Assembly: GCF_030433855.1 (NCBI RefSeq)
Contig: NZ_JARUXC010000008.1
Location: 62,001-126,000 of the forward strand
Reading direction: 5' to 3'
Length of the DNA: 64,000 bases
Origin: Agreia sp. PsM10
GTDB lineage: Bacteria; Actinomycetota; Actinomycetes; Actinomycetales; Microbacteriaceae
The notes under the pieces are model-generated. The model was given only the letters and a program-made list of their open reading frames with translations, was not told the DNA's origin and ran no database searches. Positions 1 to 9,203 of this stretch are shown here, piece by piece; the first letter of the stretch is position 1, and every line of letters begins with the position of its first letter. Both the position numbers and the translations under genes were made by a program.

Positions 1-1
1 C

Positions 2-739
2 CCGACGACCGCGCACATCGCCGCACTGCTCGCCGATCAGGGGTTCTCCGTCATCAACTACGACCGCCGCGGACGAGGCGAGAGCGAAGACACGCTGCCC
101 TACGCGGTCGAGCGCGAGGTCGACGACATCGCAGCGCTGTTCGATGTGCTGGGCGGACCCGCGGCCCTCTACGGCAACTCCTCCGGCGGCGCGTTGGCGC
201 TCTGGGCCGCGGCGACGCCCGGCGTGGGCGAGCGCATCACGAAGCTCGCCCTGTTCGAGGTTCCGCTCACTCTCGAAGGAGAAGGCGATGACGGGCTCGA
301 GCTGCGCACCATCGACGACCTCGTCGAGTCCGGAGATCGCGGCGCCGTCGTCGAGTACTTCATGCGGAACATGCCGCCGCAGTGGCTCGAGGGCGCGAAG
401 TCCTCGCCCGCGTGGCCCGACATGCTCGCCATCGCGCACACGCTCGCCTACGACGTCGCCGTTCTCGACAAGGCGAACCAGGCCCCCTGGGCCGAGCAAT
501 GGGCATCCGTCACCCAGCCGGTGATCGCCATGGTGGGCGCCGAGACCCAGCCCATCTTCCCTCCGGCGGCGGCCGCGCTGGCCGAGGCGCTGCCTGGCGC
601 GCGCAGCGTCGAGATCGACGCGGCGAACCACGGCGTGCGCCCCGAGGTGATGGCCGCGATCCTGGGCGGCTTCATCAGCGGGCACGAAGAGCTGGCGACC
701 TTCCCCGAATACCCCGACGAACCGGAACAGCAGGTGTGA
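2..739 (+). CDS. Alpha/beta hydrolase, 5' end missing
   Basis: The gene enters from the left edge and is open from base 2, so the true start lies outside the window. The visible part reads as an alpha/beta-hydrolase fold: a strand followed by YDRRGRGES (typical after beta-4), then the nucleophile elbow GNSSGG with the catalytic Ser, and near the C-terminus AANHGVRPE, whose His is the likely catalytic base. About 245 residues remain, against roughly 260-280 for the family, so little is missing. The substrate cannot be inferred. It ends two bases before the next gene, so the two are probably co-transcribed. Confidence 0.85.
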   Translation, partial: PTTAHIAALLADQGFSVINYDRRGRGESEDTLPYAVEREVDDIAALFDVLGGPAALYGNSSGGALALWAAATPGVGERITKLALFEVPLTLEGEGDDGLELRTIDDLVESGDRGAVVEYFMRNMPPQWLEGAKSSPAWPDMLAIAHTLAYDVAVLDKANQAPWAEQWASVTQPVIAMVGAETQPIFPPAAAALAEALPGARSVEIDAANHGVRPEVMAAILGGFISGHEELATFPEYPDEPEQQV

Positions 740-741
740 GC

Positions 742-1161
742 ATGGTCCCCGACATCAACTACCTTGCCGTGATCCTCGCGACCCTGTCGTCGATGATCGT
801 CGGCTCGATCTGGTACACGCCGAAGGTCTTCGGCAACTACTGGATGCGCGCGGCGAACATCACACCGAGCGGCAAGGCGTCGGACGCGGTGCGCCCCATC
901 GTCATCACCGTGATCGTGAGCTTCATCACCGCGTGGGTGCTGGCGGGGGCCGCGTTCATCTCGTGGGATTTCTACGGCGGCAGCTTTTTCGTGAACACCC
1001 TCGTGACCGCGCTGATCCTCTGGGCAGGCTTCACGGCGGCCCGCTTCATCACTCACGACGCGTTCGACGGCCGCCCCACCGGCCTCACGGTGCTGAACGT
1101 GGCCCACGAACTCGTCACGATCGTGATCATGGCCATCATCATCGGAGTGTGGCCGGCCTAG
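742..1161 (+). CDS. DUF1761-family small membrane protein
   Basis: A 139-residue hydrophobic protein with about four membrane segments (near residues 7-27, 53-75, 84-105 and 118-138). The N-terminal motif GSIWYTPKVFGNYWM and the C-terminal AHELVTIVIMAIIIGVW are characteristic of DUF1761, whose function is unknown. The ATG lies two bases after the stop of the upstream hydrolase gene, suggesting translational coupling. Nothing in the sequence points to a specific job beyond an integral membrane location. Confidence 0.85.
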   Translation: MVPDINYLAVILATLSSMIVGSIWYTPKVFGNYWMRAANITPSGKASDAVRPIVITVIVSFITAWVLAGAAFISWDFYGGSFFVNTLVTALILWAGFTAARFITHDAFDGRPTGLTVLNVAHELVTIVIMAIIIGVWPA

Positions 1162-1235
1162 CGGGCATCCGCGCCTAGCCGGCGCATCGGCTGCCGGCCG
1201 TCCGGGCGCGGATGTACCGAACGGGCGCGGATGCG

Positions 1236-1349
1236 TCAGCGCTGTCCGCGGAAGAGGCGCACCAGCACGATCACGGAGATCACCGCGATCGAGATGCCGG
1301 CCAGGCCGAGCAGTCCCAGGTAGATGCCCTCGAGCCAGGTGTAGTCCAT
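1236..1349 (-). CDS. 37-residue single-span membrane peptide
   Basis: A very short open frame: it begins MDYTWLEGIYLGLLGLAG and ends VIVLVRLFRGQR. One hydrophobic segment covers about residues 9-30, followed by a positively charged tail (R-L-F-R-G-Q-R), the expected layout of an N-out/C-in single-span peptide. A good ribosome binding site (GGGAGCG) sits about 7 bases before the ATG. It lies downstream of, and on the same strand as, the AsnC-type regulator gene. The function is unknown. It could be a chance frame, but the hydrophobic pattern, the charged end and the RBS all argue that it is real. Confidence 0.6.
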   Translation of the reverse strand: MDYTWLEGIYLGLLGLAGISIAVISVIVLVRLFRGQR

Positions 1350-1455
1350 CAGATGCGCTCCCTGCGGTCGGCGTCGTTGCTCACGGGGCGAGGCTACCCC
1401 GTCGAGAGTTCACGACCGGACCAGTTGACTTTTCGCGGTTGACCGCCCGCGGTCT

Positions 1456-1968
1456 CTACGATGTGATGGACAGCCCGCTGAAGTGGTGGTCGAACACCAG
1501 GCTCGTGCGGGTCGACGCGACGGCCGGATGCGCCGAGAGGTTGTCGAGCACGAAGTCGCGCACGGCGGCGCTGTCGCGCACGGCCACGTGGATGATGAAG
1601 TCCTCAGCCCCGCCGAGGAAGTAGAGCTGCACCACCTCGGGGAACTGCCGGATCTCCTCGCCGAGCTCCATCATGAGGTTGCGGGCGCCCGCGCGGATCG
1701 TGACGCTGATCAGCGCCTGCAGGCCGAGCCCCACCGTCGACGGGTCGACGTTGGCCGTGAACCCGGTGATCACGCCGCGGTTCACCAGCGACTTGACTCG
1801 CGCGACGCACGTCGACGGGGCGATGCCCACGAGTTCGGCCAGACGGTTGTTGGGCGTGCGGGCATTCGCCCTGAGGAAGCGCAGGATCTGGCGGTCGATC
1901 TCATCGAGTTCGGCGGGTGACCCTGCGGCGCGACGATCATTCGTCGCGCCTCGTGCTGCATCGGTCAT
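1456..1968 (-). CDS. Lrp/AsnC-family transcriptional regulator
   Basis: About 170 residues. The N-terminal AsnC helix-turn-helix begins at LDEIDRQILRFLRANARTP and contains the recognition region IAPSTCVARVKSLVNRGVI. The C-terminal half is the RAM/ligand-binding domain (VRDSAAVRDFVLDNLSAHPAVASTRTSLVFDH). It is divergent from alanine dehydrogenase, a classical arrangement in actinobacteria where the Lrp-type protein activates ald in response to alanine. The function as ald regulator is inferred from this position. I place the start at base 1968, not six codons upstream, because an AATAGT box lies 6 bases before that ATG, which fits a leaderless transcript. Confidence 0.88.
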   Translation of the reverse strand: MTDAARGATNDRRAAGSPAELDEIDRQILRFLRANARTPNNRLAELVGIAPSTCVARVKSLVNRGVITGFTANVDPSTVGLGLQALISVTIRAGARNLMMELGEEIRQFPEVVQLYFLGGAEDFIIHVAVRDSAAVRDFVLDNLSAHPAVASTRTSLVFDHHFSGLSITS

Positions 1969-2117
1969 GACCGAACTATTGCACAAGATATGTGTTCAGA
2001 GTCGACAATTCTGCGGTTCTGTGTTGTCGCGCACGAATTTTGACGAGGATTGCCCCAGAACTTCCGGCATGGAGTGTGCGCACCCTGCCGGCGCCGCCGC
2101 CGACGAACGGAGAACTC
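1969..2117. promoter_or_regulatory. Divergent asnC-type regulator/ald promoter region
   Basis: A 149-base spacer between the divergent regulator and ald genes, locally more AT-rich than its surroundings. An AATAGT box stands 6 bases before the regulator ATG on the minus strand. On the plus strand a GGAG ribosome binding site precedes the ald ATG. The stretch from about 1975 to 2035 carries the AT-rich half-sites expected for an Lrp/AsnC protein, but I cannot define an exact operator by eye. Confidence 0.5.
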
Positions 2118-3242
2118 ATGCACATCGGAGTGCCCAGAGAAGTGAAGAACAACGAGAACAGGGTGGCCGCCACCCCCGCCGGTGTGTTCGAGCTGGTGCG
2201 ACGGGGCCACACGGTCGTCGTCGAGCGCGGAGCCGGCGTCGGCTCCCGCATCAGCGACGAGCAGTACATCGAGGCCGGCGCACTCATCGCGGACACCGCA
2301 GACGAGGTCTGGGCGCACGCCGAACTCGTGCTCAAGGTGAAGGAGCCGATCGCAGAGGAGTTCCCGCGCATGCTTGCCGGCCAGACGCTCTTCACCTATC
2401 TGCACCTGGCCGCATCCAGGGCCTGCGCCGACGCCCTGCTCGCCGCCGGAACCACCGGAATCGCCTACGAGACCGTGCAGCTCGCCGACCGCTCGCTGCC
2501 GTTGCTGCAGCCCATGAGCGAGGTCGCCGGGCGGCTGTCGGCGCAGGTCGGCGCGTACCACCTGATGAGCGCTGCCGGTGGTCGCGGAATCCTTCTCGGC
2601 GGAGTCCCCGGAACCCCCAAGGCCAAGGTCGTGGTGATCGGCGGCGGCGTCGCCGGCGAGCACGCCGCGGCCAACGCCGTGGGCATGGGAGCCGACGTCA
2701 CCATCATCGATCTCTCGATTCCGCGCCTGCGCGAGCTGGAGATCCGATTCGGGGGCGCCGTTCAGACGCGCGGATCGTCGGCATACGAGATCGCGGCCCA
2801 GGTGCGGGAGGCCGACCTCGTGATCGGGTCCGTGCTCATCCCCGGCGCGCAGGCTCCCAAGCTCGTGACCGACGAGATGGTGGCGACCATGAAGCCGGGC
2901 AGCGTGCTGGTCGACATCGCGATCGATCAGGGGGGATGCTTCGAGGGATCGCACCCCACGACCCACGACGACCCCGTGTTCGCGGTGCACGACACGGTCT
3001 ATTACTGCGTGGCGAACATGCCCGGGGCCGTGCCCGAGACATCCACCCGGGCTCTGACCAACGCGACGCTGCCGTATGTCGTGGCGCTCGCCGACAAGGG
3101 CTGGGCCCGCGCGCTGGCCGGCGACCCGGCGCTCGCGAAGGGCCTGAACACGCACGACGGTCGCGTCTACAACGCGGGCGTCGCCGCGGCTCTGGATGTC
3201 GTGGGTCGCGACACCGCGGAACTCCTGGCCCGCACGGCCTAG
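2118..3242 (+). CDS. ald: Alanine dehydrogenase
   Basis: NAD-dependent oxidative deamination of L-alanine to pyruvate and ammonia (reversible), a cytosolic enzyme. The 374-residue length matches the family. The N-terminus MHIGVPREVKNNENRVAATP is diagnostic. The conserved Lys75 (LKVKEP) and catalytic His96 (TYLHLA) fall at their canonical positions, and the Rossmann nucleotide-binding motif GGGVAGEHA lies around residue 175. The ATG at 2118 is preceded by GGAG at a normal distance; in-frame codons further upstream lack the family N-terminus. It is divergent from an AsnC/Lrp regulator that probably controls it. Confidence 0.97.
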   Translation: MHIGVPREVKNNENRVAATPAGVFELVRRGHTVVVERGAGVGSRISDEQYIEAGALIADTADEVWAHAELVLKVKEPIAEEFPRMLAGQTLFTYLHLAASRACADALLAAGTTGIAYETVQLADRSLPLLQPMSEVAGRLSAQVGAYHLMSAAGGRGILLGGVPGTPKAKVVVIGGGVAGEHAAANAVGMGADVTIIDLSIPRLRELEIRFGGAVQTRGSSAYEIAAQVREADLVIGSVLIPGAQAPKLVTDEMVATMKPGSVLVDIAIDQGGCFEGSHPTTHDDPVFAVHDTVYYCVANMPGAVPETSTRALTNATLPYVVALADKGWARALAGDPALAKGLNTHDGRVYNAGVAAALDVVGRDTAELLARTA

Positions 3243-3279
3243 GCTCGGCGGGCCCGGCCGCCGCGCTCAGCGATCGGGT

Positions 3280-3618
3280 TCAGTCGACCAGGCTCGTGGC
3301 GGGCACCCAGCCCTGCCGGCCGTCGAGCGATCGGCACCACAGCCATCCGCTCGCCCGGTCTTCGCGCACGACCTCGATCACGTCGCCCTCGCGGATGGGA
3401 AGCTCGCTCGTGTCGTAGGGGGTGTTGACCACGGCGACGGGACGCGCGCGCGAGAGGTAGCGGACGGGAACGCGGCCACTGCCGGAGCCGCCCGTGACGA
3501 AGACGAAAGCGGGCCAGTCGGCGTCGCGGTCACCCACGACGACCCTGTCTCCGATGTCGACTCGCATCGGGTGCGACTGCGAGACCTCGTGCGACACGAG
3601 GGCGGTGGTGATGCGCAT
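3280..3618 (-). CDS. SH3-domain protein
   Basis: A protein of about 112 residues with two SH3-like segments: an N-terminal half (VSHEVSQSHPMRVDIGDRVVVG to PVRYLSRA) and a C-terminal variant SH3 repeat with DVIEVVRED, SGWLWCRSLDGRQGWVPATSL. There is no signal peptide or membrane segment. Bacterial SH3-like folds usually mediate binding, but the partner here is unknown. The start at 3618 is supported by a CAGAAT box 5 bases upstream (leaderless type). An alternative ATG at 3567 would remove the first 17 residues. It is divergent from sbcD. Confidence 0.75.
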   Translation of the reverse strand: MRITTALVSHEVSQSHPMRVDIGDRVVVGDRDADWPAFVFVTGGSGSGRVPVRYLSRARPVAVVNTPYDTSELPIREGDVIEVVREDRASGWLWCRSLDGRQGWVPATSLVD

Positions 3619-3700
3619 GGTCAATTCTGAGGAGGTCGCCGCGGCCCGCGCAATGGGTCGCGCGTCGATCGATGTCGGCGGGCGGCTATAGCGTTGCCTC

Positions 3701-4909
3701 ATGCGAATCCTGCACACGTCCGACTGGCACATCGGTCGAACGTTCCACGGTCACTCCACGCTCGCCAACCTCGGCACGGTGCTCGGTGCGCTGGCCGACA
3801 TCGCGCGCGAGAAGTCGGTCGACGTCGTCGTGGTGTCAGGAGACATCTTCGATTCGGCCACGCCCGCGCGCGAGGCCTTCGACGTGCTGAGCAGGGCCAT
3901 CAGGCAGATCCGCGATGCGGGCGCATCCGTGGTCATCACCAGCGGCAACCACGATTCGGCCACGCGACTCGGGTTCCAGAGCGAGTGGGCCGGGCTGGCC
4001 GGCATCCACGTCATCACCCGTCCAGAGCAGTTCGACGAGCCGGTCGTCATCGACGACGAATACGGGCCGGTGCTGTTCTACGGCATCCCCTACCTCGAGC
4101 CCGCACTGGTGAGACACCTCTTTCCCGAGGTCGAGATGAGGCGGCACTCCCAGGTTCTGGGCTACGCCATGCAGCGCATCCGCGACGACATCGCCCGGAG
4201 AGACGGCGCGCGATCGGTGGTGCTGTCGCACGCGTTCGTCGTCAACGTTCCGAGTGTCGATAGTGGTGCGCATGCCGGTGCGGGCGCCGCAGTGTCCTCG
4301 TCCGAGGCCAGCGACGTCGAGCGCGACATCACGGCAGGCGGCCTCGACCTGGTCTCCGTCGATGTCTTCGGCGGCCCCGACTACGTGGCGCTCGGGCACA
4401 TCCACGGCCGATCCACCCTCACCTCGGCCATCCGCTACTCGGGCGCGCCGCTGCACTATTCGTTCGGCGAGGCCGACAAGCCGCGCGGCGCCTGGCTCGT
4501 CGACCTCGATGCGGCCGGTCTCGACACGGTCGAGTGGGTCGACCTCCCCGTGCCCCGGCCGCTCAGCATCCTCGCCGGCGAGCTCCAGGAGCTGCTCGCC
4601 GACCCCGCCCTGTCGACGGCCGAGGGTCATTTCGTCTCGGTCGTGCTCACCGACCAGGCGCGACCCATCGACGGCATGCGTCGCATCCAGTCGCGGTTTC
4701 CCTATGCGGTGGCCCTCACCCATCAGCCCGCGATCGTGGCAGAGCATGCGGCGGCCAGCTATGCCGAACGACTGCACGCGCGGTCCGACAACGAGGTGAT
4801 CGCCGGATTCCTCGAGTTCGTGCGCAACGGGGTGGGCCCGAGCGACGACGAGGTCGAACTGATCGTCGAGATCATCGCCGAGCAGGCCGGCCGGGAGTCG
4901 ACCGCGTGA
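3701..4909 (+). CDS. sbcD: SbcCD nuclease, subunit D (Mre11-like)
   Basis: Metallophosphoesterase subunit of the SbcCD complex, which cleaves hairpins and processes blocked DNA ends. All Mre11-type phosphoesterase motifs are visible: SDWHIGR near the N-terminus, GDIFD, GNHDSATR and ALGHIHGR. The 402-residue length is normal. Downstream sbcC overlaps it by four bases (GTGA), so the two subunits are co-translated. A TAGCGT box ends 6 bases before the ATG and no ribosome binding site is present, which suggests a leaderless mRNA. Confidence 0.95.
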   Translation: MRILHTSDWHIGRTFHGHSTLANLGTVLGALADIAREKSVDVVVVSGDIFDSATPAREAFDVLSRAIRQIRDAGASVVITSGNHDSATRLGFQSEWAGLAGIHVITRPEQFDEPVVIDDEYGPVLFYGIPYLEPALVRHLFPEVEMRRHSQVLGYAMQRIRDDIARRDGARSVVLSHAFVVNVPSVDSGAHAGAGAAVSSSEASDVERDITAGGLDLVSVDVFGGPDYVALGHIHGRSTLTSAIRYSGAPLHYSFGEADKPRGAWLVDLDAAGLDTVEWVDLPVPRPLSILAGELQELLADPALSTAEGHFVSVVLTDQARPIDGMRRIQSRFPYAVALTHQPAIVAEHAAASYAERLHARSDNEVIAGFLEFVRNGVGPSDDEVELIVEIIAEQAGRESTA

Positions 4910-7900
4910 GAATCAACCGCCTCACGATCGCCGGTTTCGGCCCGTACAAGACGGCACAGCACATCGACTTCGACGCCTTCTCCGACGACGGAATCTTTCT
5001 GATCACCGGCAACACCGGCGCGGGCAAGTCGAGCATCCTCGATGCCATCTGCTTCGCGCTCTACGCGGGCGTGCCCCGCTACGAGGGCACTCAGCAGCAG
5101 TTGCGCAGCGACTACTGCGAACCGGGCGACCCCACCTATGTGGAGCTCTGGTTCAGTACGGGCGGTGAGCAGTACAGGGTGCGGCGCTCGCCCGACTACG
5201 AGCGGGCGAAGAAGAACGGTGTGGGCACGACCAAGAGCCCGGCAGCTGCGCAGCTCTTCGTCCGGGTGGGCGACGCGTCAGGCGCGCTGGTGCCCGCCCC
5301 CTCCGGCGACGAGGGCGAGTGGCAGGGTGTTGCCGCCATTCCTCGAGAGGTGGGCATCGCGCTCGACGGCATCCTCGGGCTCAGCAAAGACCAGTTCCTG
5401 CAGGTCATCCTGCTCGCCCAGAACCGCTTTCAGAAGTTCCTCCACGCCAAGAACGACGAACGGCAGTCCGTGCTGCAGAGCCTGTTCGGCACGCGCCGCT
5501 TCGCCGACATCGAACGTGCCCTCGTCGAGAGGCGAAAGGCGCTCGAGGTTCGGCAGCGCGAATCCGCCGAGCGCATCGCCGAGCTCGGCAGCCAGGTGGC
5601 GGCGATCGTGGCGGTCGGCGCCGCTGAGGGCGAGGGCGCCGCTGACGACGGTGTCGAGACTGGGGATTCTGCCATGCCCGAGTCTCCGGCGCAGCCCGAA
5701 TCCTCCGCTGCGGGGCGTTCCGTCGATCGCGCCTACTTCGAGCTCGCCCTGGCCGACCTCGACCGTCAACTCGAGGCTGCCCGGCAGCGCGTGGCTGCGG
5801 CCGACGCCCGGTTCAGTGCCGCCGAGGCAGAACTGCGCGAGCGCGAGAACGTTCGTCGCCTCCAGACTCGCCGCGATGAAGCGTCCGCCCAGCTGGCCGA
5901 GCTCGTTCGACTCGACGAGTCCGTCGGCGACGACAGGCGCCGGCTCGATGCCGCGACCCGGGCCGAGATCGTCTGGGCCCATGTCGCCGCAGAGCAGGCC
6001 GCCCGATCGGCACTCGATCGAGCTGCGGTCGCCGAGAAGGCCGCCCGGGTCGCCTACGCCGAGGCCGTAACGCTGTCGGGTCTCGGAGAGGCGTCGTCGG
6101 TTCCGGTTCCGTCTGTGCAGCTCGCCGCATCGTCCGACCCGGCCGCGGCTCCCGACGCCGCGCCGGCTCCCCACCCCGTGCCCACTCCCGATTCCCTCGC
6201 CACCGACGCCGATGAGCTCTCCCGTGTCATGGGCGGGCTCGACGTGGTTCTCGCCGACGAGAAGCGCGTACCACGCCTCGCGGCGCGCGTCGCCGAATAC
6301 GACGCCACCGAGAAGGCGCAGCAGGCCGACGTCGACGAGGCGATCGAGCGTGCGAAGACGCTTCCCGGCCTCATCGACGAGGTCGTCGAGCAGCGCAACG
6401 CGCGCCTCGTCGAGGCCTCAGGGCGCTCCGACGACGAGGAGCGCGTCGCGCGCCTGGTCGCGGCGCGCGAGTCGGCCGTGCTCGCTGCCGCCCTGAAGCT
6501 CGATCTCGACGCCGCGCGCGCGGTCGAGAAGGCCGCGAGCACGGCCAACAGGGCGGCCGCCGGTCGATACGACGACCTGCTCACCCGTCGACTCGAGGGG
6601 CACGCGGCCGAGCTCGCATCGAAACTCGTCGACGGCCAACCGTGCGCCGTCTGCGGAGCCACCGATCACCCCGACCCCACCGCATGGACGAGCGAGCTGG
6701 GCGAGCCGATCTCAGACGCAGAGATCGACGAGCAGCGAACCCTGCTCGTGACCGCGGGCGATGCCCTGGCCGAGGCGGGCGTCACGGTTCAAGACCTGGC
6801 CGCCCGGCACGCGTCGGCGACCTCGGCGAGCGACGGGCGCTCGCCCGCCGAGATCGATGCCGACCTCGCGTCGGCTCGGACCGCGCTGGCGTCGGCCGTC
6901 GATGCCGACGGCGCCGCGCACGCCCTCGAGTCGCGCATCGCCGAACTGCGCGCAGAACTCGAGTTGATCACCGCCACCGTCGACGAGCTGACCTCGGCGC
7001 TGCACTCCACGCAGAACTCGCGCGCCGCGCTCGTGAATCAACTCGAATCGATCACCGAGCTCGTCGAGCAGCACCGCGGCGACCACTCCTCCGTGGCCGA
7101 GCGAGTGCTCGACCTGCAGCACCTCCTCACGGTCACCCGCGAGTTCGAGGCGGCCCTGCTGGCACACGACGACAAGAAGCTCGCGCTCGAGCGCGCACGG
7201 CAGACGCTGGGCGAGCACCTCGACGTGCAACGGTTCTCCGACTCGACCGAGGTCACCGAGGCCCGGCTCACGGCTCCGCAGCGCGGCGACCTCTCCGGCC
7301 GCATCAGCGCGCACGAGGTGGCCCGCGCCACGGCCGCGGCGATCCTCGCCGAACCCGACCTGCAGGGGCTGCCCGAGGCATCCATCGAGATCGAGTCGGC
7401 CGCCGAGGCCCGCAGCGCGGCCGGCGCCGACCGCGACGAGGCCCGAGTCGCGGCGGGCTCCGTGGCCGATCGTCTCGGCCGACTCCGCGCTCTCGTGGGC
7501 GACGCACTAGAGCGGCTCGACGCATCCGAGACCCTGCTCGCCGAATACGAGATCATGCGGTCGCTGGCGAACTCGGTCGAGGGCGCCGAGCCCAATACCA
7601 TGCGCATGCGACTCGAGTCCTATGTTCTCGCGGCCCAGCTCGAAGAGATCATCAGGGCGGCGAACGCCCGGCTCGCGGTGATGACCGGCGGTCGCTACTC
7701 GCTCGAGCACGACGACTCGGTGCAGTACCGCAACACCAGGTCCGGACTCGGCATCGCCATTCTCGACCAGCACACCGGCAGGGCGAGGGCCACGCATTCA
7801 CTGTCGGGCGGCGAGACCTTCCTCGCGTCGCTCGCCCTGGCCCTGGGTCTCGCGGAGGTCGTGTCGAACCAGGCGGGCGGCATCACACTCGACACGCTCT

Positions 7901-8094
7901 TCATCGACGAAGGGTTCGGGTCGCTCGACTCCGACACGTTGGCCATCGCCATGTCCACCCTCGACAGCCTGCGATCGGGAGGTCGAACGATCGGACTGAT
8001 CAGCCACGTCGAGGCGATGAAAGAGCAGATCCCGTCGAGACTGCGCATCACGGTCGTGCCGCAGGGATACTCCGAGATCGACCAGCGGGCGTAG
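4906..8094 (+). CDS. sbcC: SbcCD nuclease, subunit C (Rad50-like SMC ATPase)
   Basis: A 1062-residue ATPase partner of SbcD. The N-terminal Walker A GNTGAGKS is at residues 35-42, followed by the Q-loop region. A long Ala/Arg/Glu-rich coiled coil is interrupted by the zinc-hook motif CAVC at residues 580-583. The C-terminal lobe has the ABC signature LSGGE (about 966-970) and Walker B LFIDEGFGSLD (about 998-1008). The GTG start at 4906 gives the family N-terminus RINRLTIAGFGPY; the frame stays open upstream inside sbcD, but that part has no family similarity. The protein also has a Pro/Ala/Ser-rich insertion around residues 400-430. Confidence 0.96.
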   Translation: MRINRLTIAGFGPYKTAQHIDFDAFSDDGIFLITGNTGAGKSSILDAICFALYAGVPRYEGTQQQLRSDYCEPGDPTYVELWFSTGGEQYRVRRSPDYERAKKNGVGTTKSPAAAQLFVRVGDASGALVPAPSGDEGEWQGVAAIPREVGIALDGILGLSKDQFLQVILLAQNRFQKFLHAKNDERQSVLQSLFGTRRFADIERALVERRKALEVRQRESAERIAELGSQVAAIVAVGAAEGEGAADDGVETGDSAMPESPAQPESSAAGRSVDRAYFELALADLDRQLEAARQRVAAADARFSAAEAELRERENVRRLQTRRDEASAQLAELVRLDESVGDDRRRLDAATRAEIVWAHVAAEQAARSALDRAAVAEKAARVAYAEAVTLSGLGEASSVPVPSVQLAASSDPAAAPDAAPAPHPVPTPDSLATDADELSRVMGGLDVVLADEKRVPRLAARVAEYDATEKAQQADVDEAIERAKTLPGLIDEVVEQRNARLVEASGRSDDEERVARLVAARESAVLAAALKLDLDAARAVEKAASTANRAAAGRYDDLLTRRLEGHAAELASKLVDGQPCAVCGATDHPDPTAWTSELGEPISDAEIDEQRTLLVTAGDALAEAGVTVQDLAARHASATSASDGRSPAEIDADLASARTALASAVDADGAAHALESRIAELRAELELITATVDELTSALHSTQNSRAALVNQLESITELVEQHRGDHSSVAERVLDLQHLLTVTREFEAALLAHDDKKLALERARQTLGEHLDVQRFSDSTEVTEARLTAPQRGDLSGRISAHEVARATAAAILAEPDLQGLPEASIEIESAAEARSAAGADRDEARVAAGSVADRLGRLRALVGDALERLDASETLLAEYEIMRSLANSVEGAEPNTMRMRLESYVLAAQLEEIIRAANARLAVMTGGRYSLEHDDSVQYRNTRSGLGIAILDQHTGRARATHSLSGGETFLASLALALGLAEVVSNQAGGITLDTLFIDEGFGSLDSDTLAIAMSTLDSLRSGGRTIGLISHVEAMKEQIPSRLRITVVPQGYSEIDQRA

Positions 8095-8126
8095 GGCCCG
8101 GGGCGCGCGTCTGCCAGCATGGTCGT

Positions 8127-8984
8127 ATGACCGATGCGAGCACCGCCCTCCGCTACACAGCCTTCTCCGACGCGCCGGGCGGCGGCAACCCGGCGGGCAT
8201 CGTGCTCGATGCCTCGACCCTCGCCGACGCCGAGATGCAGGCCATCGCGGCCGAGATCGGATTCGCCGAGACCGCCTTCATCACCGAGAGCAGCATCGAC
8301 GGCGACAGCCGGCACGTTCGCGTGCGCTACTTCTCGCCGCTCGCCGAGGTGCCGTTCTGCGGCCACGCGACCGTCGCGACGGCGGTGGCGCTCGCCCATC
8401 GAGGCGGCGAGGGGGTCTTCGTGTTCGAGACGCCGGTCGGCCCGGTGACGATCACGACCGCGGCCGACGGCGACGCCATCACCGCGTCGTTCACGAGCGT
8501 CGAGCCGTCGGTCGAACCGCTCGACCAGCGCGTGCTCCAGACGCTGCTCGGGCTCCTCTCGGTGTCGATCGAGCGCCTCGACCCGGCCTTCCCTCCGCGT
8601 GTCTCATTCGCCGGCAACAGGCATCCGATTCTCGTGTTCGCCGAGCGCGACGACTTCGACTCGTTCACCTTCGACCCCGATGCGATGAGCGACCTGATGG
8701 ATGCGCAGGGGTGGACGGGCACCGTCACGACGATCCTCCCGACGGGCGCGGCCGAGTTCGACAGCCGCAACCTGTTTCCGGTGGGGGAGATCACCGAGGA
8801 CCCGGCCACCGGCTCGGCGGCGGCCGCGTTCGGCGCCTACCTGAGGGCCCTCGGCCTGGTGGATGCCCCGGCCGACATCGAGATCACGCAGGGTTCGCAC
8901 GTGGGCAGGCCCAGCAGGCTGCTGGTGCACATCCCTGCCACGGGCGGCATCGTCGTGACGGGAACGGCGACCCCGATCGCCTGA
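8127..8984 (+). CDS. PhzF-family isomerase
   Basis: A 285-residue member of the PhzF/diaminopimelate-epimerase fold. Visible family motifs are the GGGNPAG loop near residue 20, the catalytic Glu in IGFAETAF, PFCGHATVATAVAL, and the C-terminal DPATGSAAAAFGAYL. PhzF catalyses an isomerisation in phenazine synthesis, but no other phenazine genes are here, so the substrate is open. A weak CAGCAT box 6 bases before the ATG suggests a leaderless transcript. It follows sbcC by 32 bases and may be read together with it. Confidence 0.9.
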   Translation: MTDASTALRYTAFSDAPGGGNPAGIVLDASTLADAEMQAIAAEIGFAETAFITESSIDGDSRHVRVRYFSPLAEVPFCGHATVATAVALAHRGGEGVFVFETPVGPVTITTAADGDAITASFTSVEPSVEPLDQRVLQTLLGLLSVSIERLDPAFPPRVSFAGNRHPILVFAERDDFDSFTFDPDAMSDLMDAQGWTGTVTTILPTGAAEFDSRNLFPVGEITEDPATGSAAAAFGAYLRALGLVDAPADIEITQGSHVGRPSRLLVHIPATGGIVVTGTATPIA

Positions 8985-9018
8985 GCGCCGTTCGACGCGC
9001 GACCCGGCCGCGGGCGGC

Positions 9019-9164
9019 ACTGAGATGTCACAGATGGTGCATGTCCGCGGCTCTGGCCGACCATCTGCGCCACCTCACCGTGGACACATCGAGCCGGGTG
9101 GCCGTGAGATGTCACACATGAAGGGTTTCAGGCCAGAGAAGCCACCATCTGCGCCACCTCAGTG
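9019..9164. repeat. Nested imperfect palindromes at a convergent junction
   Basis: Two consecutive stem-loops between the convergent phzF-like and lipoprotein genes. In the first, TGAGATGTCACAGATGGT (9021-9038) pairs imperfectly with ACCATCTGCGCCACCTCA (9060-9077). In the second, a related left arm starts at 9105 and the identical 18-base right arm lies at 9144-9161. CACTGAG at 9019 and CTCAGTG at 9158 enclose both. They could act as a bidirectional terminator or be copies of a dispersed palindromic element. No T-run follows. Confidence 0.7.
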
Positions 9165-9178
9165 CTGAGGCCGCGGCG

Positions 9179-9199
9179 TTCCCTGAGCTTGTCGAAGGG
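9179..9199. repeat. Dispersed GTTCCCTGAGC(C/T)TGTCGAAGGG repeat
   Basis: A copy of a short intergenic repeat (GTTCCCTGAGCTTGTCGAAGG) just inside the 3' side of the lipoprotein gene. Other copies in this window are near 16197, 34760-35056, 54861-54935 and 57951. Repeats of this type are frequent between genes in Microbacteriaceae genomes. Confidence 0.8.
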
Positions 9200-9203
9200 C
9201 CGG

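Noticed and set aside
4534-4905. Longer SbcC starting inside sbcD
   Set aside because: The frame is open, but the extra residues are Arg/Pro-rich shadow coding; the family N-terminus begins at the GTG 4906.
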